Shown one piece after another: positions 9,176 through 18,336 of a stretch of DNA of 48,472 nucleotides (its first letter is position 1; each line of letters begins with the position of its first letter). The stretch comes from Acidimicrobiales bacterium. Its GTDB lineage: Bacteria; Actinomycetota; Acidimicrobiia; Acidimicrobiales; CADCSY01. The position numbers and the translations under genes were made by a program. The stretch is from the NCBI GenBank assembly GCA_035512495.1, contig DATKDW010000057.1, positions 1 to 48,472 on the forward strand, given 5' to 3'. Below the pieces are notes generated by a model. That model was given only the letters and a program-made list of their open reading frames with translations, was not told where the DNA came from and did not search any database.

Positions 9176-10356
9176 GCGAGGACCTCGGTCAAGATGGTCA
9201 CGGCCTGGTCGATCTCGTCGTCGGTGACGATGAGGGGCGGCGCCAGGCGCAGGGCGGTGGGGGTGACGGCGTTGACGATGAGGCCACGTTCGAGGGCGGC
9301 GGCCGCCACGGCCGGGGCCTCGCCAGCCTCGAGCTCGGCGGCGATGAGGAGCCCCATCCCCCGCACCGCCGTCACGCCGGGGATGGCGGCCAGCGCGTCG
9401 GTCAAGCGGGCACCCTGCCGGCGGGCGAGGCCCGGGGCGTCGATCGATTCCATGGTGGCGAGCACGGCCCTGGCCGCGGCGGTTGCGAGCGGCCCGCCCC
9501 CGTAGGTGGTTGCGTGGTCACCGGGCCGGAAGGCCGCGGCGACCTCGGCGCGGGCCCAGCAGGCGCTGATGGGCACGCCGTTGCCCAAGGCCTTGGCGAT
9601 GGTCACCACGTCGGGCCGGACGTCGAAGTGCTGGAAGCCGAACCACTCCCCCGTGCGCGCCAGGCCCGTCTGCACCTCGTCGACCATGAAGAGGATGCCG
9701 CGCTCGTCGCAGAGCCGGCGGACCCCGGCGAAGTACTCGGTGTCGGCCGGCTGCACGCCGCCCTCTCCCTGCACCGACTCGAGGAGCACGGCGGCCACGG
9801 TGGGGTCGAGCGAGGCCTCGAGGGCGTCGAGGTCGTGCCAGGCCACGTGCCGGAACCCCTCGGGCAGGGGCTGGAAGGCCTCGTGCTTGGCGGGCTGTCC
9901 GGTGGCGTGGAGCGTCGCCAGGGTACGGCCGTGGAACGACCCGTAGGCGCTCACCACCACGTGACGCCCACGGCCGCCGTAGCGGCGCGCCAGCTTGATC
10001 GCGCACTCGTTGGCCTCCGCCCCCGAGTTGGCGAAGAAGATCTGGCCGCCCCCGCCCACGAGGCGGTCGAGGGTCCGGGCGACGTCGGGTGCCACCACGT
10101 TGGCGTACAGGTTGGAGACGTGGACCAGCGTCGCCGCCTGCTCGGCGACCGCCTGGGCCACCGCCGGGTGGGCGTGGCCGAGCGACACGACCGCCAGGCC
10201 GGACAAGAAGTCGAGGTACCGCCGACCTTCGGTGTCCCACAGCTCGGTGCCCCTCCCCCGGACGAAGGTCACCGCGGGAGGGCCGTAGGTGGGCATGAAG
10301 GGGCAGCGCTCGTCGTCCGAGGCGCTCATGGCGGCGGCGTGGGACTCGGCGTTCAC
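9172..10356 (-). CDS. argD: Acetylornithine aminotransferase
   Basis: PLP-dependent class III aminotransferase converting N-acetylglutamate semialdehyde to N-acetylornithine, 394 residues. The cofactor site is clear: FMVDEVQTG carries the PLP-contacting Asp226, and TIAKALGNG carries the Schiff-base Lys255. [14 protein letters not shown] is also diagnostic. I chose GTG at 10356 because it overlaps the argB stop as GTGA, like most junctions in this operon. ATG at 10329 would shorten it by nine residues and has no better ribosome site. Confidence 0.96.
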   Translation of the reverse strand: MNAESHAAAMSASDDERCPFMPTYGPPAVTFVRGRGTELWDTEGRRYLDFLSGLAVVSLGHAHPAVAQAVAEQAATLVHVSNLYANVVAPDVARTLDRLVGGGGQIFFANSGAEANECAIKLARRYGGRGRHVVVSAYGSFHGRTLATLHATGQPAKHEAFQPLPEGFRHVAWHDLDALEASLDPTVAAVLLESVQGEGGVQPADTEYFAGVRRLCDERGILFMVDEVQTGLARTGEWFGFQHFDVRPDVVTIAKALGNGVPISACWARAEVAAAFRPGDHATTYGGGPLATAAARAVLATMESIDAPGLARRQGARLTDALAAIPGVTAVRGMGLLIAAELEAGEAPAVAAAALERGLIVNAVTPTALRLAPPLIVTDDEIDQAVTILTEVLA

Positions 10357-11210
10357 CGGCTCACCATGGTGCCGATGCCCGACCGGGTGAACACCTCGAG
10401 CAACAAGACGTGGGGCACCCGGCCGTCGAGGATGTGAGCGTGGCCGACCCCGGCGCGCACGGCGCCAGCGCACGACGCCACCTTGGGGACCATGCCGGTG
10501 GTCACGGCACCGCTCTCGACCATGGCGTCGAGCTCGTCGACGGCGACGGTGGAGAGGAGGCTCGCCTGGTCGTCGACGTCGGCGCGGATGCCCTCGATGT
10601 CGGTCAGGTACACGAGCTTCTCGGCCTCCAGGGCGATGGCGATGGCGCCGGCGGCGGTGTCGGCGTTGATGTTGTAGGACTGGCCCTCGGCGTCGGCGCC
10701 GATGGTCGCCACCACCGGGACGAGGTCCTGTGAGAGGAGCCGCTGCACCACGGCCGGCGCCACCGACTCGATGTCGCCCACGAAGCCCAGCTCGGGCGAC
10801 CGGGGCCGTGCCCGGAGGAAGCCGGCGTCCTCGCCCGACAGGCCCACCGCCAGGGAGCCGTGCACGTTGATGGCCCGGACGATGTCGCGGTTGACCTTGC
10901 CGACGAGGACCATCCGGGCGATGTCGAGCGTCTCGGCGTCGGTGACGCGGTGGCCCCCGATGAAGGTGGTCTCCTTGCCCAGGCGCGACATGAGCTCGCC
11001 GATCTGGGGTCCGCCCCCGTGGACGACCACGACCCGCATGCCCACCGAGTGCAGGAGGGCGACGTCCTCCGCGAACAGGGACAGGTCGTGGCCCATGGCG
11101 TTGCCGCCGAACTTCACCACGATGGTCTTGCCGTAGAAGCGGCGGATGTAGGGCAGGGCCTCGGCCAGCACCGCCGCCTTGTCCCCCACGCTGATCTCCA
11201 CCGCGCTCAT
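10353..11210 (-). CDS. argB: Acetylglutamate kinase
   Basis: Amino-acid kinase that phosphorylates N-acetylglutamate, 285 residues. Visible motifs are VVKFGGNAMG (31-40), the glycine-rich HGGGPQ (64-69), and YNINADTAAGAIA in the nucleotide-binding lobe. Feedback inhibition by arginine is common in the long-chain family but cannot be judged here. The ATG at 11210 shares one base with the argJ stop (TAATG), and AGGAG-like sequence lies in the argJ 3' end. It is the third gene of the arginine operon. Confidence 0.97.
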   Translation of the reverse strand: MSAVEISVGDKAAVLAEALPYIRRFYGKTIVVKFGGNAMGHDLSLFAEDVALLHSVGMRVVVVHGGGPQIGELMSRLGKETTFIGGHRVTDAETLDIARMVLVGKVNRDIVRAINVHGSLAVGLSGEDAGFLRARPRSPELGFVGDIESVAPAVVQRLLSQDLVPVVATIGADAEGQSYNINADTAAGAIAIALEAEKLVYLTDIEGIRADVDDQASLLSTVAVDELDAMVESGAVTTGMVPKVASCAGAVRAGVGHAHILDGRVPHVLLLEVFTRSGIGTMVSR

Positions 11211-12373
11211 TAGGAGGTCCCCATGTTCTCGTCGACGTAGGCGTGGGTGAGGTCGTTGGTGAGGATGCGTCCCCGACCCTCGCCGAGGCCGAGGTCGACG
11301 ACGATGGTGATCTCCCGCTCGGCCATCACGGCGGCGAGGGCGTTGGCGTCGTGGGCAGCGGCGACGCCCCGGCGGCAGCTGGTGACACCGCCGTACGACA
11401 CAGACGCCCGGTCGGGGTCGAACTCGACGCCGGCCGAGCCGACCTCGCTGAGGATGCGCCCCCAATAGGGGTCCTCGCCGTACCAGGAGCACTTGCAGAG
11501 CTGGCTCTCGGCCACCCGGCGGGCGGCGCGACTGGCCTCCTCGTCGGACGCGGCCCCGACGACCTCGATGGTGACCACCTTCGTCGCCCCTTCGGCGTCC
11601 CCCGCCATCTGCGCGGCGAGCGAGGTGCAGGCCTCGGCCACGGCGGCGGCGAGGGCGTCGGGGTCGACCGGGCCGGCGGCCCCGCCGGCGAGGAGGATCA
11701 CGGTGTCGTTGGTCGAGGTGCACCCGTCGATCGACAGCGCGTTGAAGGACCGGTCGACCGCCGCACGCAGCAGCTCGACCAAGCCCTCCTCGGGGGCGGC
11801 GGCGTCGGTGGTCAGCACCGCGAGCATCGTGGCCATGTCCGGGGCGAGCATCGCCGCGCCCTTGGCCATGCCCCCGACGGTGAAGCCCCCGCCGTCGACG
11901 ACGACCTCCTTGCGGACGGTGTCGGTGGTGAGGATGGCGGCGGCGGCGTCAACCCCGCCCTCGGCGCGCAGCGAGCGGGCCACCACGGGGATGCCGGCGA
12001 GCAGCGGCTCCATGGGCAGGGGGATGCCGATCAGGCCGGTGGAGCACACCAGGACGTTGTGAGCCCGGCAGCCCAGCTCGTCGGCCACGAGGGCGCAGGT
12101 CCGCTCGGCGTCCTCCCGCCCGGGCTCGCCGGTCGCCGCATTGGCGTTGCCACTGTTGAGCACCACGGCGCAGGCCTGTCCGCCGCCAACCTCGAGGTGG
12201 GCCCGGCTGACCTGCACCGGTGCCGCCGTCGCCCGGTTGGCGGTGAAGACCGCTGCCGCCGGGACCGGGTGGCCGTCGGCGGTGGCGACCAGAGCGAGGT
12301 CAAGGTCACCGCTGGCCTTGATCCCACAGGCGACGCCGGCGGCCACGAAGCCCGATGGTGCAGTCACACTCAC
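11210..12373 (-). CDS. argJ: Bifunctional glutamate N-acetyltransferase/ornithine acetyltransferase
   Basis: Transfers the acetyl group from acetylornithine to glutamate, giving the cyclic form of arginine synthesis. The presence of argJ explains the absence of argA and argE from the cluster. The 387-residue precursor has the self-cleavage motif KGAAMLAPDMATML, with cleavage expected between Ala181 and Thr182 to leave Thr182 as the nucleophile. GTG at 12373 overlaps the argC stop (GTGA). Confidence 0.97.
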   Translation of the reverse strand: MSVTAPSGFVAAGVACGIKASGDLDLALVATADGHPVPAAAVFTANRATAAPVQVSRAHLEVGGGQACAVVLNSGNANAATGEPGREDAERTCALVADELGCRAHNVLVCSTGLIGIPLPMEPLLAGIPVVARSLRAEGGVDAAAAILTTDTVRKEVVVDGGGFTVGGMAKGAAMLAPDMATMLAVLTTDAAAPEEGLVELLRAAVDRSFNALSIDGCTSTNDTVILLAGGAAGPVDPDALAAAVAEACTSLAAQMAGDAEGATKVVTIEVVGAASDEEASRAARRVAESQLCKCSWYGEDPYWGRILSEVGSAGVEFDPDRASVSYGGVTSCRRGVAAAHDANALAAVMAEREITIVVDLGLGEGRGRILTNDLTHAYVDENMGTS

Positions 12374-13386
12374 GACACGAACCCGCTCAGGGGCAGACCG
12401 GTGGCCTCAGGCAGGCCGAGGGACAGGTTGGCGCACTGCACCGCCTGGCCCGACGCCCCCTTGACCAGGTTGTCGAGGGCACAGAGGACCACCACCCAGC
12501 CGGTGCGGGCGTCGTGGCGGGCACTGAGGTGGGCGCAGTTCGAGCCGGTGGTGGCCTTGGTGGAGGGAGGAGCCTCGTCGACCACGACGAAGGGCTCGCC
12601 CGCATAGGCGTCAGCCAAGGTGGCGAGGAGCTCCTCGGTGGAGGTGGTCCCGCTGGGTCGGGCGTAGCAGGTGGCGAGGATGCCTCGGCTCATCGGGGCG
12701 AGGTGGGGGGTGAAGAGCACCGAGGCGCCGGTGGCCTGTTCGATCTCGGGGGTGTGGCGGTGGTCGAGGAGGCCGTAGGCGCGGAAGTCCTCGTTGGCGG
12801 CACCGAAGGTGAAGCGGGGGTTCGGGGCCCGACCGCCGCCAGAGACACCGGTGGCGGCGTCGACGATCACCCCGGTGGTCTCGATGGCACCCGCCCGCAC
12901 CAACGGCGTCAGGGCGAGGGCGGCCGCCGTCGGGTAGCAGCCGGGGACGGCGATGGCGGTGGCGCCCACCACGTCATCCCGAAAGAGCTCAGGGAGGCCG
13001 TAGGCGAAATCGGCGAGGTGACCGGGCGCGCGGTGGGCTTCGCCGTACCACGTCGGGTAGAGGGACGCGTCCCGGAGGCGGAAGTCGGCGGCGAGGTCGA
13101 CGACTGCGCCCGCCCGCTTGCGCAGGTCGGGCACCAGCGCCTGGCTGGCCCCGTGGGGCAGGGCGAGGAACACCAGGTCGAGCCCCTCGGCCCTTGCCTC
13201 GTCGTACGGCTCGAAGACCAGATCGCCCGCCAGCGCTGCCAGGTGGGGGTACAGCGTCGCCACCCGGGTGCCCGCCTGGGTCTCCCCGGTGGCCCAGGCG
13301 ACGTCGAGGTCGGGGTGCGCCAGGCAGAGCCGGAGCAGCTCCACCCCGGCATAGCCCGAGGCCCCGATGATCCCGATCCGTTGCAC
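12370..13386 (-). CDS. argC: N-acetyl-gamma-glutamyl-phosphate reductase
   Basis: NADPH-dependent reduction of acetylglutamyl phosphate, 338 residues. The Rossmann start IGIIGASGYAGVELLRL and catalytic Cys150 in VPGCYPTAAALAL are clear. It is the first gene of the arginine operon. The GTG start at 13386 follows a TATGGT hexamer by only six bases and has no Shine-Dalgarno sequence, so the mRNA is probably leaderless. An ArgR-like operator overlaps that promoter. The upstream SRPBCC gene ends 40 bp away. Confidence 0.97.
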   Translation of the reverse strand: MQRIGIIGASGYAGVELLRLCLAHPDLDVAWATGETQAGTRVATLYPHLAALAGDLVFEPYDEARAEGLDLVFLALPHGASQALVPDLRKRAGAVVDLAADFRLRDASLYPTWYGEAHRAPGHLADFAYGLPELFRDDVVGATAIAVPGCYPTAAALALTPLVRAGAIETTGVIVDAATGVSGGGRAPNPRFTFGAANEDFRAYGLLDHRHTPEIEQATGASVLFTPHLAPMSRGILATCYARPSGTTSTEELLATLADAYAGEPFVVVDEAPPSTKATTGSNCAHLSARHDARTGWVVVLCALDNLVKGASGQAVQCANLSLGLPEATGLPLSGFVS

Positions 13387-13392
13387 CGCGCC

Positions 13393-13421
13393 ACCATACG
13401 CATCAGTGCATGACTATGCAA
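13393..13421 (-). promoter_or_regulatory. argC promoter with overlapping ArgR operator
   Basis: The minus strand has TTGCAT (13416-13421), a 17-nt spacer and TATGGT (13393-13398), placing transcription start at or next to the GTG at 13386. Inside it lies TGCAT-GACT-ATGCA (13407-13420), a perfect inverted repeat in the 5-4-5 layout of ArgR boxes (TGAAT-N4-ATTCA in E. coli). Binding there would cover the -35 and spacer and block RNA polymerase. The repressor gene is in the same operon. Promoter match is moderate; the operator match is good. Confidence 0.7.
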
Positions 13422-13426
13422 CCGAT

Positions 13427-13888
13427 CTACTGCAGGGCCCGTCTCCGGAACTGGCGGACACCGACACCGACGATCCGGTCGTGGCCCCAGACCATGGCGG
13501 GGCGCGCCACCCGGCCGAGGGCCACCAGGGTCGGCCGCTGGAGGCGCAAGGACCAGACGAGGCGGGCCTCGGTGCCCGCGTCGCCCGTGGGCGACGCGCA
13601 CGCGGTCAGCTCCAGGCGGGCCGAGCCGGCGAGGTCACCGCTCACGGTCGTCGCCACCAGGCGCCCCGGTTCGACCTTGTCGAGGTGCAGGCGGATGTCG
13701 AGCCGGTACGGCAGAGGTGGTCGTACCGAGAAGGCGGCGGTGGCGCCGGTGTGCAGACCCCCGGCATCGAAGTCGTCCAGCCACGAGAACCACCGTGGGT
13801 ACTCCTCCGTGCGGGCGAGGACGGACCACAGCTCGTCCGGACCGACGTCGAAGCGCCACCGCCGGTCGAAGGTGAACGGCGCCGCCAG
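13427..13888 (-). CDS. SRPBCC-family protein, apparent CTG start
   Basis: A 153-residue helix-grip (START/polyketide cyclase-like) protein. FTFDRRWRFDVGPDELWSVL and EEYPRWFSWLDDF match the SRPBCC N-terminus, and VEPGRLVATTVSGDL the central strands. The fold binds hydrophobic ligands, but the ligand is unknown. The frame opens right after the pheT stop and contains no ATG, GTG or TTG before the conserved N-terminus. The only plausible initiator is CTG at 13888, three bases after that stop. Internal ATG and GTG codons would delete half the domain. It closes the pheST operon. Confidence 0.75.
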   Translation of the reverse strand: MAAPFTFDRRWRFDVGPDELWSVLARTEEYPRWFSWLDDFDAGGLHTGATAAFSVRPPLPYRLDIRLHLDKVEPGRLVATTVSGDLAGSARLELTACASPTGDAGTEARLVWSLRLQRPTLVALGRVARPAMVWGHDRIVGVGVRQFRRRALQ

Positions 13889-13891
13889 GGC

Positions 13892-16240
13892 TCAGGCCCT
13901 GAGGGTGGCGGGGTGCGCGTCCTCGACGGCCTCGATCAGACGACCGCGGACGGCGGCGACGTCGTCGTCGGTGAGGGTGTGGTCCGGCGCCTGGAACCGA
14001 ACGGTGTAGGCGAGGCTCCGCCGGCCGTCGGGCACCTGCGCGCCCCGGTAGACGTCGAAGAGCCACACCCCGGCCACCAGGTCGCCACCGGCGGCACGCA
14101 GGGTCGACTCGATGTCGGTCGCCGGCACCGCGTCGTCGACCTCGAAGGCCAGGTCGATGTCGCTCGAGGGGTAGCGGCTCACCGGCCGGAACGAGGCGGA
14201 ACCGTGGGGGGCGGCGAGCAGCGCCTCCAGGTCGACCTCGAGCCAGGCGACCCGCTCGTCGATCCCGCTCGCCTCGAGCACGCCCGGGTCGATCTCACCG
14301 AGGGCGCCGACGGCGGTGCCGCCGACGACGACTCGGGCGGTGCGGGTGGGGTGCAGACCCGGGGCCGTGGCCGTCTCGATGCAGGCGCCCTCGAGGAGCA
14401 GGCCCTCGATGAGGAGCGACCAGATCCCGACCGCCTCGGTGGCGTCGCAGCCCGCCAGGGCAACGGCGACCATCTCACGCTCCACCGGGAGGTCCTGGCC
14501 CACGGGAGGGCGCCGGAACACGTTGCCGACCTCGAAGAGGTGGACGCCACGCTGCCGCCGACCGGCGTTGTAGGCCACCGACGTGAGGAGGCCCGGCAGC
14601 AGCGACGGGCGAAGCAGGCCCTCGTCGGCCACCAGCGGGTTGGCGACGACGACCGCGTCGTCGACGTCGAGGCCGCAGCGCCGGATGGCGTCCGCCGACA
14701 AGAAGGTGGTGCTCCAGGCCTCCGACGCACCGGCGCCGGCGAGGATCTGACGGACGAGGCGACGGTCGTGCTGGTGGGCCGTCAGGGCGCCGGTGAGGGT
14801 CGAGGTGGGAACGGTCTTCGGCACCGCGCTGTAGCCGTGGAGCCGGGCGACCTCCTCGATCACGTCGATCTCGGTGGCGCTGTCGGGCCGCCACGACGGG
14901 ATGGTGACGTCGTGGTCGTCGCCGGCGGTCTCGGCGGTGAAGCCGATCGGGCCGAGCAGGTCGCGGATCCGGGTGGCGCTCAGGTCGGTGCCGAGGATGG
15001 CGTTGACCCGGTCGGTGCGCACCCGGACCGGCGTCCGGTCCGGCACCTGCCCGGCGACGTCGACCGGCGGCCCCGCCGCCACTGCCCCCGACGCGGCCAG
15101 CAGCTCGCAGAACCGGGCGGTGGCCAGGGCCGGCACCTCCCAGTCGCAGCCCTTCTCGAAGCGGGCCGACGCCTCCGTGCGCAGCTTGAGGCGACGGGAG
15201 GTCCGGGAGACCGCCATCGGGTCGAACCAGGCCGCCTCCAGCAGCACCTCGGTGGTGGCGGCGTCGATCTCCGAGGAGGCGCCGCCCATGATCCCGGCGA
15301 TGCCGACCGGTACGTCATCGGCGTCGCAGATGAGGAGGTCGTCCGGGCCGAGGCGTCGCTCGGCGTCGTCGAGGGTCACGAGCACCTCGCCCTCCCGTGC
15401 CCGACGGACCCGCAGGCCACGGCCAGGAAGCCGCGCCAGGTCGTAGGGGTGGGTGGGCTGACCGAGCTCGAGCATCACGTAATTGGAGGCGTCGACCACG
15501 TTGTTGATGGGTCGCATGCCGGCGAGCGTGAGCCGGTTTGCCAACCAGGCCGGGGACGGACCCACGGAGATCCCGGCCACGACCTGGGCGACGAAGCGCC
15601 CGCAGAGCTCGGGTGCCTCGACCTCGACGGTGGCCGTGCCGGCGGCGGCGGCCTCGGCGGGCTTGGGCGTGGGGATGGAGAACGGGAGGCCCAGGCGGGC
15701 GGCGAGGTCGCGGGCCACACCCGCGACCGACATGGCGTCGGGCCGGTTGGCGTTGACCTCGAGGTCGACGACCACGTCGACGGTGATCCCCATGGCGTCC
15801 GCGAAGGGAGTGCCCACCTCCAGGCCCTCGGGGAGGACGAGGATGCCGTCGGTTCCGCCGGGCAGGCCCAGCTCGTCGGCAGCGCAGATCATCCCGTGGG
15901 ACTCGACGCCCTTCATCTTGCGGGCGCTGATGGCAAAGTCGCCGGGCAAGACCGAGCCCACCGTGGCGAGGGGCACGAGGTCGCCCTCCTCGAAGTTCCA
16001 GGCGCCGCAGACGATCTGGACGGGCTCGCCGCCGGCATCGACGACGACCCGGCGGATCTTGTCGGCCTTCGGGATGGCGCCGATCTCGAGGACCCGGGCC
16101 ACCACGACGCCGTCGAGGCCCTCGCCCACGCGCTCGACCGACTCGACGGCGAGGCCGAGGTCGTTGAGCGTGGCGACGATCTCGTCGAGGGGCTGGTCGA
16201 TGGGCGCGAAGTCGCGGAGCCAGGAGAGGGGGAGGCGCAT
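13892..16240 (-). CDS. pheT: Phenylalanyl-tRNA synthetase beta subunit
   Basis: Non-catalytic editing and tRNA-binding subunit of the alpha2-beta2 enzyme, 782 residues. The domains in order are a tRNA-binding EMAP-like domain (about 40-150, with GDFAISARKMKGVESHGM), the B3/B4 editing domain, B5, a synthetase-like core, and a C-terminal FDX-ACB anticodon-binding domain ending in TDDDVAAVRGRLIEAVE. Length is typical. The ATG directly follows the pheS stop (TAG then ATG), so the two subunits are coupled. Confidence 0.98.
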   Translation of the reverse strand: MRLPLSWLRDFAPIDQPLDEIVATLNDLGLAVESVERVGEGLDGVVVARVLEIGAIPKADKIRRVVVDAGGEPVQIVCGAWNFEEGDLVPLATVGSVLPGDFAISARKMKGVESHGMICAADELGLPGGTDGILVLPEGLEVGTPFADAMGITVDVVVDLEVNANRPDAMSVAGVARDLAARLGLPFSIPTPKPAEAAAAGTATVEVEAPELCGRFVAQVVAGISVGPSPAWLANRLTLAGMRPINNVVDASNYVMLELGQPTHPYDLARLPGRGLRVRRAREGEVLVTLDDAERRLGPDDLLICDADDVPVGIAGIMGGASSEIDAATTEVLLEAAWFDPMAVSRTSRRLKLRTEASARFEKGCDWEVPALATARFCELLAASGAVAAGPPVDVAGQVPDRTPVRVRTDRVNAILGTDLSATRIRDLLGPIGFTAETAGDDHDVTIPSWRPDSATEIDVIEEVARLHGYSAVPKTVPTSTLTGALTAHQHDRRLVRQILAGAGASEAWSTTFLSADAIRRCGLDVDDAVVVANPLVADEGLLRPSLLPGLLTSVAYNAGRRQRGVHLFEVGNVFRRPPVGQDLPVEREMVAVALAGCDATEAVGIWSLLIEGLLLEGACIETATAPGLHPTRTARVVVGGTAVGALGEIDPGVLEASGIDERVAWLEVDLEALLAAPHGSASFRPVSRYPSSDIDLAFEVDDAVPATDIESTLRAAGGDLVAGVWLFDVYRGAQVPDGRRSLAYTVRFQAPDHTLTDDDVAAVRGRLIEAVEDAHPATLRA

Positions 16241-17272
16241 CTAGAACTGCTCCAGGAAGCGGATGTCGTTGGTGACGAGCTCGCGCATGTCATCGATGCC
16301 GTGTCGCTGGATCGTCATGCGGTCGATGCCGAAGCCGAAGGCGAAGCCCGACCACTCGTCGGGGTCGTAGCCCACCGCCCGGAAGACGTTGGGGTGGACC
16401 ATCCCGCACCCGCCGAGCTCGAGCCATCCCGTCCGACCGCACGACTTGCACCCCGTGCCGGTGCAGAAGACGCACGTGATGTCGAACTCGGCCGACGGCT
16501 CGGTGAAGGGGAAGTACGAAGGACGCAGCCGCGTGGTGATGCCCTCGCCGAAGTAGGCACCGGTGAAGGCGTCGAGGGTGCCGGCCAGGTCGCCGAAGGT
16601 GATCCCCCGGTCGACCACGAGGCCCTCGATCTGGTGGAAGTTCGGCAGGTGAGAGGCGTCGGCGGTGTCCTGGCGATAGCACCGCCCGGGCATCACCGAG
16701 TAGATCGGGGGCTCCATGGACTCCATCACCCGGATCTGGACCGGCGAGGTGTGGGTCCGCAGCAGGATCGTCTCCGGCTCGCCCAGCTCGAGGTAGAGCG
16801 TGTCGTACATGTTGCGGGCCGGGTGGCTGGGCGGGAAGTTGAGGGCGCCGAAGTTGTACCAGTCGGTCTCCACCTCGGGACCCTCCGCAACGGTGTAGCC
16901 CATGCCGACGAAGACGTCCTCGAGGCGGTCGCGCGCCTGGGTGACCAGGTGGAGGTGGCCACGGCGACGGGACGGCCGCACTTCGGTGAGGTCGAGCCGC
17001 TCGGCCTCGAGGCGTACGGCTCGCTCGAGAGCCTCGAGCTCGGCGCGACGCCCGGCCAGCACGGCCTCGACGGCCTGACGGACCTCGTTGAGGGTCCGAC
17101 CGGCCTCGCGTCGGCGTTCGGGCTCGAGCTCGCCCAGGCCGGCCTTGAGCGACGAGAGCCGGGAACGCTTGCCCAGCACCTCGGCCTCGACGGCCTGCAG
17201 CTCGGTCAGGGTCGTCGCGGCGGCGGCGCGCTCGCGTGCCTCGGTGGTGATGACGGTGATGTCGTCGGTCAC
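16241..17272 (-). CDS. pheS: Phenylalanyl-tRNA synthetase alpha subunit
   Basis: Catalytic class II subunit, 343 residues. An N-terminal coiled coil (about 1-90) precedes the catalytic domain with FNFPPSHPAR-type motif (GALNFPPSHPARNMYDT), TSPVQIRVM, CYRQDTADASHLPNFHQIEG and the class II motif 3 GFGIDRMTIQRHG. A Cys-rich stretch FCTGTGCKSCGRTGW could bind zinc. GTG at 17272 overlaps the stop of the histidine kinase gene (GTGA). No T-box leader is present upstream. Confidence 0.98.
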   Translation of the reverse strand: MTDDITVITTEARERAAAATTLTELQAVEAEVLGKRSRLSSLKAGLGELEPERRREAGRTLNEVRQAVEAVLAGRRAELEALERAVRLEAERLDLTEVRPSRRRGHLHLVTQARDRLEDVFVGMGYTVAEGPEVETDWYNFGALNFPPSHPARNMYDTLYLELGEPETILLRTHTSPVQIRVMESMEPPIYSVMPGRCYRQDTADASHLPNFHQIEGLVVDRGITFGDLAGTLDAFTGAYFGEGITTRLRPSYFPFTEPSAEFDITCVFCTGTGCKSCGRTGWLELGGCGMVHPNVFRAVGYDPDEWSGFAFGFGIDRMTIQRHGIDDMRELVTNDIRFLEQF

Positions 17273-18336
17273 GAGGGCTCCATCAGCTTTTCGAACGCGT
17301 CGGTGGGCAGGGTGAAGCGGAACACGCTCCCCTCCCCCACCGCCGACTCCGCGGTCAGGCGCCCCTCGTGGGCCTCCACGAGGCCTCGGCTGATCCAGAG
17401 CCCGAGCCCCGATCCCGTCGGGCGGCCGTGGTCGCGCCGGAAGAACTTCGTGAAGACATTCGGCAGATCTGCCTCGGGAATCCCCTCGCCCCGGTCGTGG
17501 ACCGCCACGACCACGTCAGCCTCCTCGACAGCGACCATGATGCGGATCTCGGTGGGGCTGGCGTACTTGGCGGCGTTCTCGACGAGGTTGGTCAGCACCT
17601 GTTCGACCTTGTCGGGATCGGCGTAGACGAGGGGGACCGCGGCGTCGATCTCGACCGCGCACGCCAGGTCCTCGTACTCGAGGCCGACCTTCTCGACAAC
17701 CGAGGTGGTGAGGGCGGCGAGGTCGACCATCTGGCGGCGCAGGGTGAGACGTCCGGTCTCGAGGCGGCTGATGTCGAGCAGCTCGGTCACGAGGCGGGTC
17801 ACCCGGTCGGCGTCGTGGTTGACCTGCCCCAGCATCATCAGCTTCTGCTCGTCACCGAGGCGGTCCCACCGGTTGAGCAGGAGCGACGTGTAGCCCTTGA
17901 CCGACGTGAGCGGCGATCGCAGCTCGTGGCTCACCGTGGAGATGATCTCGATCCCTGACGGTGCCCGCCGGCCGCGACGGGACCGCGCCCGGAGGACGAG
18001 CACGGCGCCGGTGAGCGCGCCGTCGGACGACCGCTCGTAGCGGCCCGCCACCGCGGCGGCCACGGTGGTCCCGTCGGGGCGGCGCAGGGTGACGTCGTGT
18101 TCCGGGATCCCGCGCACGGAGGTGAGGTGGGCCGATGGGTGCCACCCACTCGTCCAAACCGGCACCTCGGCGCTGGTGTCGGGCGCCAGGAGGTCGCCAC
18201 AGGGCGTGCCCACCAGCTCGTCGAGCGGTCGGCCGGTGAGGGTGGCGGCTGCCGGGTTGGCGGCGGTGACGACACGGTCGGCATCGACCAGCAGCGTCGC
18301 CACCGGCAGCGCGTCGATGGCGAGTGAGGCCGTCAT
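17269..18336 (-). CDS. Soluble PAS-domain sensor histidine kinase (orphan)
   Basis: A 355-residue kinase with a PAS-like N-terminus (about 5-115). The HisKA box VSHELRSPLTSVKGY carries phospho-acceptor His137. The HATPase domain has N-box NLVENAAKYA (N254), G1 DRGEGIP (281-287) and G2 GSGLGLWIS (308-316). No membrane segment is visible, so it should sense a cytoplasmic signal. No response regulator gene is in the window. ATG at 18336 has GGAGGT eight bases upstream and overlaps the methyltransferase stop (ATGA). It is coupled to pheS by GTGA, an unusual place for a kinase. Partner and signal are unknown. Confidence 0.93.
   Translation of the reverse strand: MTASLAIDALPVATLLVDADRVVTAANPAAATLTGRPLDELVGTPCGDLLAPDTSAEVPVWTSGWHPSAHLTSVRGIPEHDVTLRRPDGTTVAAAVAGRYERSSDGALTGAVLVLRARSRRGRRAPSGIEIISTVSHELRSPLTSVKGYTSLLLNRWDRLGDEQKLMMLGQVNHDADRVTRLVTELLDISRLETGRLTLRRQMVDLAALTTSVVEKVGLEYEDLACAVEIDAAVPLVYADPDKVEQVLTNLVENAAKYASPTEIRIMVAVEEADVVVAVHDRGEGIPEADLPNVFTKFFRRDHGRPTGSGLGLWISRGLVEAHEGRLTAESAVGEGSVFRFTLPTDAFEKLMEPS

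Noticed and set aside
13367-17626. A 1,419-codon open frame on the plus strand opposite pheS/pheT
   Set aside because: It is antisense to clearly coding pheT, pheS and part of the histidine kinase gene. Its product is Gly/Val/Glu/Arg-rich without any family motif, as expected from high-GC codon bias.
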